Program-made: the position numbers and the translations under genes | Notes under the pieces: generated by a model | What the model saw: only the letters and a program-made list of their open reading frames with translations | The model's database searches: none | What the model was told of the DNA's origin: nothing | Assembly (NCBI GenBank): GCA_029204225.1 | Contig: CM055097.1 | Coordinates: 75,415,848-75,479,847, forward strand | Source of the DNA: Diphasiastrum complanatum | Lineage: Eukaryota; Streptophyta; Lycopodiopsida; Lycopodiales; Lycopodiaceae | Length of the DNA: 64,000 nt | Direction: 5' to 3' | Shown: positions 1-10,560 of the stretch, one piece after another | How the letters are laid out: each line of letters starts with the position of its first letter | Position numbering within the stretch: the first letter of the stretch is position 1

Positions 1-303
1 AAAATTCGCCTACTTCAGCTTATTCCACATGTCTGAGCTGTCCTCTACACATGGGATATGACACCTAACCAAAGGATGTGGCTCATGCAATCAATAGATT
101 GATGCCATGTGTCATATGTCTAGAAAACTAGTTTTTGGCCATCTTAGCCACTAGAACTTGAATTAAATCATATGTACAATATATATGTTCATGGTACATG
201 ACAGATACACTAGTTTCACACGTGGGAACAGGCTCCACACATGTGTGTTTATCTATATACAAATTTTTTAGCCTCTACCAAGCTTATTTTTGCATTTTTC
301 ACA
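1..303 (-). mobile_element. LTR A fragment, inverted, cut by the window edge
   Basis: This is the reverse complement of the first ~300 bp of the LTR found complete at 4467-5296 and 39541-40350. On the minus strand it begins TGTGAAAAATGC at position 303, the same first bases as the other two copies. Only the U3 part lies in the window. It contains a CACGTG palindrome at 219-224. No coding capacity. Confidence 0.88.
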
Positions 304-1263
304 TTTTGAACTGGGTTTTGCACAGTCTGCATTTTTGGGTCATGAGAAAAATTTATCCCTAGGTCTAAAACACTTAGAAAATAATTCTAAAGAACTTTTC
401 TCGACATTGTTGCATTTTTCACATTTTTGCGAAAAAAGGAGACATTGTCTCTAAAATGCCTTAGAAAGATTTAGACCCTTAGAAAAAGGGGCACTGTCTT
501 TAGAAAAGGTTTCTGCCACACTGTCGCATTTTTTGCCTTTCGGAAAAAAGCGAGACTGTCTTTAAAACGCCTTAAAATCATTTTCAGACCTACCTTCGCA
601 TCTTTCTCCCTTTTCTCCTTTTTCGAAAAAAAGCGAAGGTGCTCTTGAAAAACAAAGGTGTCCTCAAAAACAAAAGGCGGCATTGCCTTTAAAAACTTAT
701 AAGGGTCTTTAAGCAAAAAGCGAAGGCCTGCAGTGTGAAGGCACAACGCAACGGGCAGAAGGCGGATGATTCACAGAGGACAACGACAAAAAACTGGATC
801 AGTTTTGGTTAAAGCTAATGTATTTTTTTTTATTAGATCTTCTAACTTAATCGGTCCCCTGGATTGATCACATAAAGAGATCAACGAAGGATGCAAATGT
901 ATGCAGAAGACACACATAGTCATGGACTGAATACAGTCAGACAATCTGAGATAGCTCTAGAGCGAGTTTACAGATTAGCAGTAGCTAGTCATACTATTTG
1001 TGAGAAGAAAATATCTCTCTCGCACCAACGCGCTGATCTGGAAAACAGACAACACTCAAGAATTGTTTTGTAAATTCAGTTCTGATATAGAAGCCATTTT
1101 ATCAATGTTCTGTTCAATGATGTGTATGATCTATAATACTTGAATGCATGCTAGCAGTAGATGAATTTTTGCTGTTGTTTTTATTCAATATTATCTGTTG
1201 TTTACAAGTTTAAATTTTACAACAAATCTGCAATAGCAAATCTAAGCCCTAGAAGTTGAATTA
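304..1263. repeat. LTR-like sequence with internal degenerate repeats, no gene
   Basis: From about 304 to 780 the sequence repeats a vocabulary of GCGA(A)n, CACTGTCTT and AAAATGCC blocks that also fills the start of LTR G at 9716, so this is probably an old related U3 region. From 780 to 1263 I see no recognisable element. A 60-codon open stretch at 891-1073 resembles nothing I know and is not called. Confidence 0.35.
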
Positions 1264-1716
1264 TGTTGGTGTATGATATGAAATGCTTGGTCTACGATTG
1301 ATTACGATTGCAGCGGACGTGACGGAAGCAAAACACGAGAGGCAATTACGATGTAAAACGTTGCCTCTACTAAAAGTAAGAAAATAATGAACACAGTAGT
1401 AACTGTGATTTCAGGAACGTGGATTGTCTAAACGGAATCAAAAGCTTATTATTCTTTTGGGTTATCAGAGTAGGAGTCTGAGACTGCCGTAACAGAAGGA
1501 TTGCGAAGCATTAGGCGTCTTGGACAGCCATGCGATCCTCTGTCTCTAATAACTGTGTTTGTGTGCAAGAGAGTGAGAGAGACAATTGCATTCAATCAAG
1601 CACGTAAAGTTTGAACAGTAGCGAATCTGTATATATAAAAGAGAATCAGAACATAATACAATAGCGTTGACAAGCGCGTGCTCCTAATTACAGACTCAAA
1701 ACAATAGCTACAATCC

Positions 1717-1720
<4 letters not shown>

Positions 1721-1805
<85 letters not shown>
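1721..1805. repeat. (CT)n microsatellite inside LTR J
   Basis: An essentially pure CT dinucleotide run of about 85 bp. It lies at the same place as the CT run at 3823-3927 in the partner LTR, so the microsatellite was already in the element when it inserted, and the two runs have since drifted to different lengths. Confidence 0.97.
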
Positions 1806-1809
<4 letters not shown>

Positions 1810-2411
1810 AAATCACTAACTCTAAGGAGCTAGTTACTTAAGACCTTTTGGTCTTTTGATCACTCTGTGCATACATATTGTTCAACTCAACAACACCTAT
1901 CTATCACCCTTCTCTTCGTTCAGATACATATTTATAGCTGGCAGAGTCTTTTGATTTATTATAATTACAGTTTACAAGATGATTAACAGCCGTTTAAACA
2001 AGATCCGTAGATCCATTATTAGAGCCTCGTGAAGGAGGAGAAGTATAGAGTAATGTATCCTCCGTATGCGTCATAGTGCAAAGATGTAGGTTGTTGATTG
2101 TTTTCTTTGTAGATGATCGTTTGCTTCCTTCGTTGATGATTGTAAGTGATAACTTACGGAGCTAAACGATGAGATGGGTCAACTGTTGTTAGTTGACTTC
2201 GTAGAAACTCATAAGTCGTCGTCGTTGGTCGACTTCGTTGATAATCGTAAGTAGGTTACTTACGTTTAAAACCGGTTGAGGAGAGTTGACTCTGATTATA
2301 GCTTCCATCATAGGAGATCATAGGAAGGTCACTTGCGGTGGTCGACAAGATTACGTTCGTTGCCATTGATGATTCCGCAAGTGCTCGTAGATAGTAACTT
2401 ATGGTTTTTAA

Positions 2412-2492
2412 CGACTCCTTGTGGTTTGTGATTTGCGGTTTGCGGTTTGCGGTTTCTTGCAGTTTGCGGTTTCTTGCGGTTTGCGGTTTGAG
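2412..2492. repeat. TTGCGGT-type minisatellite at the U3 end of LTR J
   Basis: About nine degenerate units of the heptamer TTGCGGT (with TTGCAGT and TTTCTTGC variants) in tandem. Heptamer period recalls plant telomere repeats, but the unit is not TTTAGGG and the site is internal to an LTR. Confidence 0.8.
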
Positions 2493-2522
2493 TCGTGCTT
2501 CTCCGTAAAGAATGTTTTAACA

Positions 2523-2852
2523 GTTCCTTTTGGTCAGACCGTAATCTGGCAATGACTTTGCGGTTTTGTCTGATTCAACTTTGCGTGTAATTCTGCATAC
2601 TGAACACATGTTTAAATGACCTAATCTTTGATGCCATAAATTTGCATCTGAACAACTCACGGAAAGTGCAACATCGTAACTCAGTATGTACAAATTTCTT
2701 TCTCTGTAAGTAGAGAGGATTTTCTTTGAGTTCTCATCTAAAATAATACATTGGCTGGCAATGAACAAAGCTCTATAGCCATGATCTATGATCTTGCTAA
2801 TAGACAAAAGGTTCTTTGTTAACTGCCTAGTAATGCCATCAGAGAACTGCAA
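2523..2852 (-). pseudogene. Copia J GAG-pre-integrase fragment
   Basis: This is a piece of a Ty1/copia gag-pol polyprotein on the minus strand. The translated stretch contains the protease C-terminal consensus (KNLLSISKI) and the GAG-pre-integrase signature LWHQRLGHLN near residues 71-80. In an intact element the integrase core, reverse transcriptase and RNase H would follow. Here the reading frame runs straight into the 3' LTR at 2522, so the enzymes needed for replication are gone. The fragment is out of frame with the protease piece upstream (2893-3190), which shows at least one frameshift. The family is established knowledge; the internal deletion is read directly from the adjacency to the LTR. 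Confidence 0.85.
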
Positions 2853-2892
2853 TTGAATAGACCCTTGGCCTTCAATTTGGTGTGAATTGGAG

Positions 2893-3190
2893 TCACCAAA
2901 AAAAAATGTACTTTGATTCTGTAGTTGTGAGTGTAGAGAAGAGGTCCTTGCATGGCGTCATGTGCTCAGAAGCACCTGAATCGAGATACCAGTGATGGGC
3001 ATCTCTACTGGATTGATCTTGTACCATTAGCGCCTTCTCTTCATCTTGAGATCCTTTGACTGTGTCAGAGTTTCCTTCTTGGTGTTGCTGCATCTTCTTC
3101 TTTGCTTCGTTGTACTTGAGGATGTGATAGTCCTTGATGTTGTGGTTGGTTTTTTTGCAATATCTGCAAAATAGCTTGGTCTTGGACGAT
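2893..3190 (-). pseudogene. Copia J zinc knuckle and protease fragment
   Basis: Minus-strand remnant of the gag C terminus and protease of copia element J. A CCHC zinc-knuckle relic starts CRYCKKTNH near 3160; its fourth ligand is Tyr instead of Cys, so it probably could not bind zinc. Downstream comes the aspartic protease active site in the typical copia context HWYLDSGASEHMT (catalytic Asp in DSG). The zinc knuckle and protease are still in one frame. The stretch ends in a stop just after the protease motif. Together with 2523-2852 it forms the whole 0.84 kb internal region of a strongly shortened element lying between two LTRs. Confidence 0.85.
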
Positions 3191-3340
3191 GAGTGACTAT
3201 ACTATTGCTGTTGTTGTGGTTGTGATGTCGAATTTAAGTGTCTTTGAGTTTTAGAAATACAATGACAAGAGCCTTGCCATCCTTGGCACACAAACAATTT
3301 CGAATAGCTTTGGAAAAAGATCCTGGACTCTATCCACTGA

Positions 3341-3358
3341 ACCAATGCTCTGATAGCA
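3341..3358 (-). promoter_or_regulatory. Primer-binding site of copia J
   Basis: On the minus strand TGCTATCAGAGCATTGGT lies a few bases inside the 5' LTR. It differs from the canonical initiator tRNA-Met site TGGTATCAGAGC by one base. It fixes the transcription direction of element J as minus. Confidence 0.85.
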
Positions 3359-3362
3359 CTTC

Positions 3363-4212
<850 letters not shown>

Positions 4213-4460
4213 CCGTGATGGCCGTAGTCTATCCTGTCAATTTGATGGAACCAGAACCTTACAGAAGTGTCGAACAATGGAACTATGATAATGATCAAGA
4301 AGGTGGATCTTCAGAACAATATGCTATTTATGCTGTCGCGCAACAACAAGCATCTAGAAACTGGACCAGAGCACCACTTGGATGCTTTGCATGTGGAGAA
4401 AATCATAGAGTTGCAGAATGTCCAAATAAAAAAAAATTGGTACCATTCTGTCGTGACTGA
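4213..4460 (+). pseudogene. Retrotransposon gag fragment with zinc knuckle
   Basis: A plus-strand 80-codon piece of a nucleocapsid. It ends with CFACGENHRVAECPNKKK and then PFCRD followed by a stop. The zinc knuckle is CX2CX3HX4C, one residue shorter between the second Cys and His than the normal CX2CX4HX4C. The Gln/Tyr-rich stretch before it resembles the gag linker of Ty3/gypsy and some copia elements. The fragment has no start of its own: it begins at the break with LTR J and is cut on the right by LTR A at 4467. Which superfamily it belongs to cannot be decided from so short a piece. Confidence 0.65.
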
Positions 4461-4466
4461 TGTTCC

Positions 4467-5296
4467 TGTGAAAAATGCAAAAATAAGCTTGGTAGAGGCC
4501 AAAAATCTTGTATATAGATAAACACACATGTGTGGAGCCTGTTCCCACGTGTGAAAATAGTGTACTTGTCATGCACTATAATCATATAGGTTGTACATAT
4601 GATTTAATTCAAGTTCTAGTGGCTAAAAAGGCCAAAAAGTAGTTTTTTAGACATATGACACATGGCATCAATCTATTGATTTCATGAGCCACATCCTTTG
4701 GTTAGGTGTCATATCCCATGTGTAGAGGACAGCTCACATGTGTGGAATAAGCTGAAGTAGGCGAATTTTGACTCAGAAGATTTCCAAGTAGATCTCCATA
4801 TAGAAGGAAAATGGACCAAAAGTGCTCAAAATAGAAGGTCTTGTCCAAGTGTCAGTTTTGCATGATGAATCATCATATGACAAAGCACCTTCACACATGT
4901 GGGATCAGAGGGATGATCAGTACCACGAGCTCCCACTTATTGTATATATAGAGCCACATTTGGCCATAATCAATGTGAGACACCAATCTTGGTTTTGGAA
5001 GCAATTTTGAGTGATTCTCTCCATTTGTCTACATTTGTTTTGATTGTTTTGAGGTCCTATCAATGTGTACTTGATTTTTAGGTTGGAGTCCGTAATCAGA
5101 CAGGGTTTCACATGTGGGAAACCAGAAAGTACACCTACCTTCAATTAATGATTGTTCTTGTTAGGATTTTGTGTCTAGAATTGATCTAGATTGATCTTAA
5201 TCTCAAGTAGATTGATAGATCAAGTAATCTAACAACCAATCCCTCTTGAGGATCAGATTAGGATCCACTCTTGGTCCTTTTTGTACTTTTTCCACA
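4467..5296 (+). mobile_element. LTR A, complete copy
   Basis: An 830-bp copy of the LTR that also occurs at 39541-40350. It starts TGTGAAAAATGC and ends ...TTTCCACA. It is followed by a degenerate primer-binding site and about 60 bp of the internal leader, so this was the 5' LTR of an element whose body has been lost. A TATA-like box is at 4942-4951. CACGTG occurs at 4546-4551. Confidence 0.9.
4942..4951 (+). promoter_or_regulatory. TATA-like box in LTR A
   Basis: GTATATATAG, conserved at the same place in the second complete LTR A (about 39995-40004). It is the likely Pol II TATA element that would define the U3/R boundary. Confidence 0.6.
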
Positions 5297-5356
5297 TGGT
5301 CTCAAAGCCAAGTACAAGAGGTTTTGTTGACATTGATAGGGTTAATCCAAATGAAA
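5297..5356 (+). mobile_element. Primer-binding site and leader remnant of element A
   Basis: TGGTCTCAAAGCC directly follows the LTR. The other copy has TGGTATCAAAGCC, closer to the tRNA-Met consensus. Similarity between the two A copies stops at about 5356, where minus-strand copia B sequence starts. Confidence 0.8.
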
Positions 5357-6124
5357 GCCAAAAAACTCGACTCTATCGCAAGGATAGTCGAGATCAAGAA
5401 CAATGGATTGACTAGACATTTGTTGTGTAGTAGCATGATTCAAGTGACCAAGTTTATAATGCCAAAATAAACTTTTATTTGCATGATTAGTAGTACTGAA
5501 CGCCTGATTAGAGACAGAAAAACAATGACTTAATTTATACAAGTATCCATGCCTCTTTCCGAGTGCTAGGATCTTGAATATCAACTACTTTGCACTGATC
5601 ACATTCAAATTCTACTCTATGTCCTAGATCTGTGATTTTGCTTACAGAGAGCAGATCACTAGATAAATTTGGTACATACAAGACTTTAGAGAGTAGCTTG
5701 GATTGATCATTTCCAAAGCTTAATCTTATAGTTCCTTCACCTTTAATAGTTCTGGATGTGTCGTGATGATCATCACCCAGCTGTCGTATGAGCTTGGCGA
5801 GCTTGTAAGCAGTTGCATTACTGCGTCTTGATCGTCTATGATAGATCCGACAGCGGCCATTTGCCTTAGCATGTTCTTGAATTGATTGATATGATTATAT
5901 AGGAAATCACCATTCGCCATCTTGAGGGAGTAAAATTTCTTCCTGAGATGTAGCTTGGAAGCTATATCTCTCACTTCGTATAGTGTGCTCAAGATGTCCC
6001 AGACTTCTTTAGATGTCTGAGCCTCAGATACATGGCCGATTTGGGTATCCGTAATGTTGAGGATGATCAGCGCGAAAGCCTTTTCATCCTTCAGCTTCCA
6101 TCTGGAGATTGCAGCGTCGTCTAC
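5357..6124 (-). pseudogene. Copia B1: gag joined to GAG-pre-integrase by a deletion
   Basis: A minus-strand copia fragment closely related to 7298-9715. Its right part (5726-6110) is the UBN2-type gag domain: the helices with KFYSLKMANG and DDQDAVMQLL are conserved. Its left part holds GAG-pre-integrase sequence (WHYKLGHLNHA). Compared with copy B2, about 430 bp carrying the gag C terminus, any zinc knuckle and the protease have been removed at about 5735. Several frameshifts and stops break the left part. It is cut by the leader of element A on the left and by a LINE fragment on the right. It is a dead relic. Confidence 0.85.
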
Positions 6125-6722
6125 TTAAAGGTGGTGAAGCAAGTCATCAAGAAACTCGTTATAGAATTCGAGATTTCAAGTTAGACGATTGGCAAAATTT
6201 ACAAGAGGAGCTTCTTTTTCGTTGTAATGCACTTGTGGCAAAACTTGAGTTTATTTTTATCTCAGACTCTGCATCCATTCCTATTCATAGTCGTCTACGT
6301 CCCTGTGTTTTGCTTGGGCAAAGCTGTGAATTTTCCCATGTTGCTCTCGCCCTTGCTCCCTCAGTTTCAGTGATGCCTTCTTCTATTATCATTTAGGCAC
6401 TAGAACCCCTTCATCCACATGCTAGTGATACACTTCCTTTGTTTGTGGAATATTTTCAGCTTGACTTTGATTTACAACTTCCATAAGTTCATTTTATTAA
6501 AGCTTTAATGGTCTTTGAGCACCTACGTGATTGTTTTCCTCTAGATGATTCTGCTAGTGGGTTTGATCTTCTTTTCAAGGTGTACTCATGCCTGTGGGTA
6601 GATTCCTCCTTCAGTTGCTCATATTTTAGGTGTCGCTCATCTTTTAGCGTTGAATAAATCCTCTGGTGGTGTGCGTCTGATTGCGGTGGGTGAATGTCTA
6701 TATAGGTTGGGTGATTTGAAAG
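6125..6722 (+). pseudogene. LINE C, N-terminal reverse-transcriptase fragment
   Basis: Plus-strand remnant of a non-LTR (LINE-type) reverse-transcriptase ORF, also seen at 14645-15560 and, on the minus strand, at 27430-28300. It starts with a conserved charged region (GGEASHQETRYRIRD), passes through LLGQSCEFSHVALALAPS, and ends where the RT fingers begin (SSGGVRLIAVGECLYRL). Stops and frameshifts are present in all copies. Before the catalytic domain A is reached, the sequence switches at 6722 to an inverted piece of the same family. The RT assignment rests mainly on the fuller copy at 27481-27783. Confidence 0.7.
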
Positions 6723-7297
6723 AAAGGGCCATTTAACCAAGGAAGGAATTGGTGAGGATGCGGTAGGCTAGGTATATGAGCTTACCAATAGGGAGCAAGC
6801 AGACAATCTTTAGTCTTTTACGCGACATGGTAGGAGAAACAGAACATGACCAAGCCTAGTTACGGAAGTCAGAAAAAAGAGAAGGATGTCGACAAAGGTG
6901 AGAACCTCAGTAGCCAAGAAGAGATTGGTCAAGAGAGGGCTCCCACCCATCAGAACTAAAAAAGAAGGAGCAAATCCAAGGCCCAACATTAGAGGAGTTA
7001 TAAATCCAAAAAGACCCTTTGTAAAGATTCTTTTTATATTTTTTCTCAAGTTTTCTTACACATGGACCAATCAAAATAGTCAAATTTGAAATCTACATAA
7101 CGTAGCTCATAAAATTAGAAAAATAAACGTTTTTTTGATAACTCTATAATTCGGCGTCGGGGGCAGCCTGTAAGCATGCATGACATATTATCCATACATA
7201 GTATAATATGCAAGTAAAATAGTATAAATATTTAATCGTAGCTTCAATTGAGACAAAAATTATACCATTGGAAAGCGCTCGACGAGAGCTTGATAAT
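6723..7297 (-). mobile_element. LINE C, inverted piece homologous to 23620-24200
   Basis: This is the reverse complement of the segment that in the copy at 23.6-24.2 kb lies just before the LINE C-terminal region. Both begin with an AGCTCTYGTCGAGC block and end near GGTTAAATGGCCCTTTCTT. No reliable reading frame can be chosen: both strands carry a 67-84 codon open stretch. It lies head to head with 6125-6722, so the insertion is a rearranged or twin-primed LINE. Confidence 0.65.
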
Positions 7298-7930
7298 GAA
7301 GGATTGCTGCACTGACTTGGAATAGACGTTGCAATCAGCAGTGCTTGGTTTAGATCCTTGTTCGATGAGGAATGTGTTGATTTTTTGAAACAAAGCTCTA
7401 GCAGACTGTTTCAAGTCAGAAAGTGCTTTGTGGAGTTTACAGACATGATTTTTCATACTTTCCAGATTGTACCCTTCGGGCTGGATCATGTAGATGTCTT
7501 CTTGTATAACTCCATTCAGATAGGTTGTTTGTACATCAAGTTGATGTACTTGGAGGTCGGCAGCTGCAGCATAAGACAAGAGTGCTCGGATCGACAAATG
7601 TTTGACTACTGGACTGAAAGTCTTGTTGTAGTCGACGTTGGAGATCTGAGTGAATCCTCGTGCTACCAGTCTTGCCTTCCTTTGATCAATTGCTCCGTTG
7701 GCATTGTATTTGTTCTAAAAGATCTATTTGCAATCAATGATATTGCAGCCAATAGGAGCTTCGACTAGTGACCACGTCTGGTTCTTAATCAGAGAGAAAT
7801 ACTCTCTGTCCATACCTTCTCTCCAGAGATCAGAGTTTGGTTGGCTGAGTGCCTCTTCAAATGTAGTCGGTTCCTGTATCAAGAGACATGCAGACTCAGG
7901 AGTATACCTTGTGGACTGTGTGCGCACTCA
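7298..7930 (-). pseudogene. Copia B2 reverse transcriptase fragment
   Basis: N-terminal half of a Ty1/copia reverse transcriptase (RVT_2) on the minus strand. It begins with the usual entry (EPTTFEEALSQP, then NQTWSLVEAP). After a break it continues with the palm region: LQVHQLDVQTTYLNG (catalytic Asp of motif A), EDIYMIQPEGY and LHKALSDLKQSARA. The KWVFK stretch that normally follows is disturbed by a frameshift at about 7720. The second catalytic motif (YVDD) is missing because the sequence is cut at about 7297 by LINE C. Same element as the gag, protease and integrase pieces further right, in the normal copia order. Confidence 0.88.
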
Positions 7931-8039
7931 ACTTGATCTTCTGGCCGAATATCTGTTTTGGACGTAAGCTGTAGTGGAGACAACTTCAGCCTAGAATCTC
8001 TTGGGCAGCGATGCATGTGCTATCGTACATTTGGCTGAT

Positions 8040-8400
8040 TCAACCAGGGTAAGTTTCTTCCTCTCGGCTAAGCCATTAGACTAAGGACTGTAAGGAGTGA
8101 TGAATTGCTGCAATGCCTTGGCTTTGGCAGTACTCCTTAAACTTGATAGAGATATATTCTCCACCATTGTCTGACCTTAGAGCCTTGATCGTCTGTCCAG
8201 TCTCCTTTTCTGCAAGCTCCTTGAAGATTCTGAAGCGGTTGAAGGCTTCTGATTTCTTCTTTATAAAGTACACCATAGTCCTTCTGGAAAATCATTAATA
8301 GAAGTTATAAAATACTTTGCATCCTTTAGCTGAGGATTTTTCATCAGGCCACAAATGTCTGAATGTAAAATGTCTAACAATCCTCTAGCAATATGCTGAT
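8040..8400 (-). pseudogene. Copia B2 integrase core fragment
   Basis: Minus-strand remains of the rve integrase core of copia B2. The second catalytic Asp sits in KALRSDNGGEYIS; upstream the first Asp region HSDICGLM and a broken FIDD-like segment are visible. The glutamate of the DDE triad should follow about 35 residues after the DNGG motif, in the PQQNG.AER context. The frame breaks just before this (SLQSLV then a stop). The core is thus interrupted by at least two frameshifts and could not catalyse strand transfer. Its position between the protease and RT is typical of Ty1/copia rather than Ty3/gypsy. Confidence 0.85.
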
Positions 8401-8965
8401 GGCTTGATTTAAGTGGTTTCCTAGTCTGTTTACCAACTAGATAGTCTTGACAGACAGGTAGCTTGACTTTATCATGAGGATAGTCGAGATCAAGAACAAT
8501 AGATTGTCTAGACATTTGTTGTACATCATCATGATTCAAGTGACCAAGTCTATAATGACAAAGTAAATTTTTATTTAAAGAATAGTAGTACTGAGCGCCT
8601 AACTAGAGGCAAAAAAGCAATGACTTAATTTATACAAGTATTCATGCCTCTTTTCGAGTGTTAGGATCTTGCCTATCCTATCAACTACTTTGCACTGATC
8701 ACATTTGAATTCTACTCTATGTCCTAGATCTGTGATTCTGCTTACAAAGAGCAGATTCCTAGATAAATTTGGTACATACATTTGCAAAGCTTAATCTTAC
8801 AGTACCTTCATTTTTAATAGCTTGTGTGCTATTGTCGCCAAGGTGAACATATTTCCTGGTACTGTAAGTGTACAGAACTCAAAATAGTCAATGAGTTTGG
8901 TCATGTGCTGAGTGGCTCCAGAATCCAAGAACCAAGAACTGTCGCCGGATGCTCCTTAATGGCTG
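8400..8965 (-). pseudogene. Copia B2 protease and GAG-pre-integrase fragment
   Basis: The minus strand holds the aspartic protease active site WFLDSGATQHMT near 8915-8950, then the C-terminal protease signature VPNLSRNLLFVSRI (8599-8787), then a degraded GAG-pre-integrase region with LYKLSHCF and, after a frameshift, QQMSRQSIVLDLD and VCQDYLVGKQTRKPL, the zinc-binding HHCC-like lead-in to the integrase. The catalytic DSG triplet is intact but the frame around it is not. The 5342-5584 part of copy B1 matches the left half. Confidence 0.85.
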
Positions 8966-8977
8966 GTCATGAAGGCA

Positions 8978-9690
8978 TCATGATCCACTTCTTGAATAGG
9001 CTATGGAGCTTCTGCAGCTGCATTTGCCACTTGATTTGACTGCCTCTTGTTGTTGTTCGTTGCTTGCAGTATCCAGCAGTCTAACAATTTTGTGGTATGC
9101 TGGTTTATGGTCTGGCTTTGACTGCTTCGAGGCTTTCTTCTTCTTCTGCTTAGTCGTGCTCTTGTTGGTGTATAAAGCGTGAGAATCAACTGAAGAACTT
9201 GAGGCTTCATTCCTCCGCATGTCTTCTTGCAACAACATAGTAATGACTCCCGAAAGAGTTAAATCTGGATGTGTTGCGATGATCATCACCCAGTTGTCGT
9301 ATGAGTTTGGCAAGCTTGTAAGCAGTTGCATCACTGCGTCTTGATCATCTATGACAGATCCGATAGTGGCCATTTGCATTAGCAGGTTCTTGAATTGATT
9401 GACACCATTAGCCATCTTGAGGGAGTAAAATTTCTTCTCGAGATGTAGCTTGGAGGCTATATCTCGCATTTCGTATAGTGTGCTCAAGATGTCCCAGACT
9501 TCTTTCGATGTCTAAGCCTCAGATATATGGCCGATTTGGGTATCCGTAATGTTGATGATGATCAGCGCGAAAGCCTTTCCATCTTTCAGCTTCCATCTGG
9601 TGATTGTTGTGTCGTCTGCTTCAGGTTTCCCTTATGCACCTGTAATAACGTCATACAATTCTTTAGCCATTAGTACAGTTTTCATCTTAA
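8978..9690 (-). pseudogene. Copia B2 gag fragment
   Basis: A minus-strand copia capsid (UBN2 / Retrotran_gag family). The N-terminal consensus YxLWxxxM is visible just left of LTR G but its Trp codon has become a stop (about 9685). A second stop follows the VITGA stretch. From 9487 leftwards 169 codons are open: WDILSTLYE, KFYSLKMANG, DDQDAVMQLLTSLP, SYDNWVMII, then a Lys-rich tail. The zinc knuckle is not recognisable. The true start lies beyond 9715, where LTR G cuts the element. Confidence 0.88.
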
Positions 9691-9715
9691 ATTTTCACAG
9701 ATGGTAATTGGCTCC

Positions 9716-10317
9716 TGTTGGATTTATCTCCTCTACTCTCCTAAATCCCATTTTAATCTGCCTCCATTCATGTTGCATTTTTATTCACGTTGTCGCACAG
9801 TCTACATATTTACATGTAAATTCTCACAAGCGAAGAAAAGGCGAAAAACGCGACACTATGGTTTTACACGTGTTTTGTGAGAGGCGAAAAAGACGACACT
9901 GTCTTATAAAATGCCAAAGGTGCCCTAGGAAAAGCGAAGACACCCTATAAATCAAATCCTAAGGCATTTCGTCAAAGTGACGCATTTTTTGCATCTTCAC
10001 CAACGTTCACCTAAGCATGGACTGACGTCGCACCCATTTCACGCTCACCCCATGCAACTGCGCTAACAGACTTGACAATGATTGCAGCCACCCACGATCT
10101 CCTACAGACAACACATCTACTTTGTACTTTCTTCATCTGCACACCTGTAACATTGTGTATATATATACCGAATACCATTTGCGTATTCAGATTGATTGAG
10201 AGAAACTAAGAACAAGTGTGTATAAAATAATAGCATCAGAAGCTTATCAGAGATAGACGAGATAACGCTGCTCGCCCTTACATTTTGAGTACTAGTCACT
10301 AGATAAAACCTTTTGAC
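9716..10317 (+). mobile_element. LTR G, near-complete copy
   Basis: It starts TGTTGGATTTATCTCC, as does the LTR that follows the polypurine tract of copia G at 47422 and, inverted, the fragment at 49088-49258. A TATA box lies at 10156-10167. The 3' boundary at ...TTTTGACA is a guess from the TG...CA rule. No primer site follows, so it may be a solo LTR, though I see no convincing target-site duplication. Confidence 0.75.
10156..10167 (+). promoter_or_regulatory. TATA box in LTR G
   Basis: TGTATATATATA about 440 bp into the LTR, a plausible core promoter. Not present in the truncated copies at 47.4 and 49.1 kb. Confidence 0.5.
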
Positions 10318-10344
10318 AATTGCTTTAATAAAGCCTCTTCAAAG

Positions 10345-10560
10345 AAAGCTCTAGTCTCGAACTGCCCTAAATTTGAATGAACATATGAACATTTTGCCTT
10401 TAGAAAACGCTTTTGAAACCGTCCGAAATTTACATCAACATTTTGCCTTTAACGAAATGCTTCCATAATGAATACAAACAAAAGTGGAGCACTTCACATT
10501 CGGCTGTTGCAAAGGAGCATCAACGCGGTTAAACTTAAGCTTAACGTATCTCACAATTTG
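10345..10560. repeat. ~215-bp dispersed repeat shared with 28305-28540
   Basis: The two copies have the same orientation and about 90% identity by eye, with small indels. In the second copy the repeat abuts the 5' side of the LINE C RT fragment (minus strand), so it may be an upstream part of that LINE. Confidence 0.8.

Larger units (their letters stand above)
1264..2522 (-). mobile_element. Copia element J, 3' LTR (minus strand)
   Basis: A direct repeat of 3363-4212. On the minus strand it runs from TGTTAAAACATTC at 2522 to ...ACCAACA at 1264, so it has the TG...CA ends of an LTR. It is about 1.26 kb, partly because it carries a CT microsatellite and a TTGCGGT minisatellite. The part beyond 2110 has no partner in the other LTR because that copy is truncated. 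Confidence 0.85.

Noticed and set aside
891..1073. 60-codon open stretch after the LTR-like region
   Set aside because: Short, no motif, no repeat partner, flanked by repeat-derived DNA; expected by chance.
6886..7089. Basic protein-like frame (KRGLPPIR...NPRPNIRGVINPK) in the inverted LINE piece
   Set aside because: The opposite strand is open too in both copies. The copies differ at places that fit no clear coding strand, so neither frame is defended as a gene.
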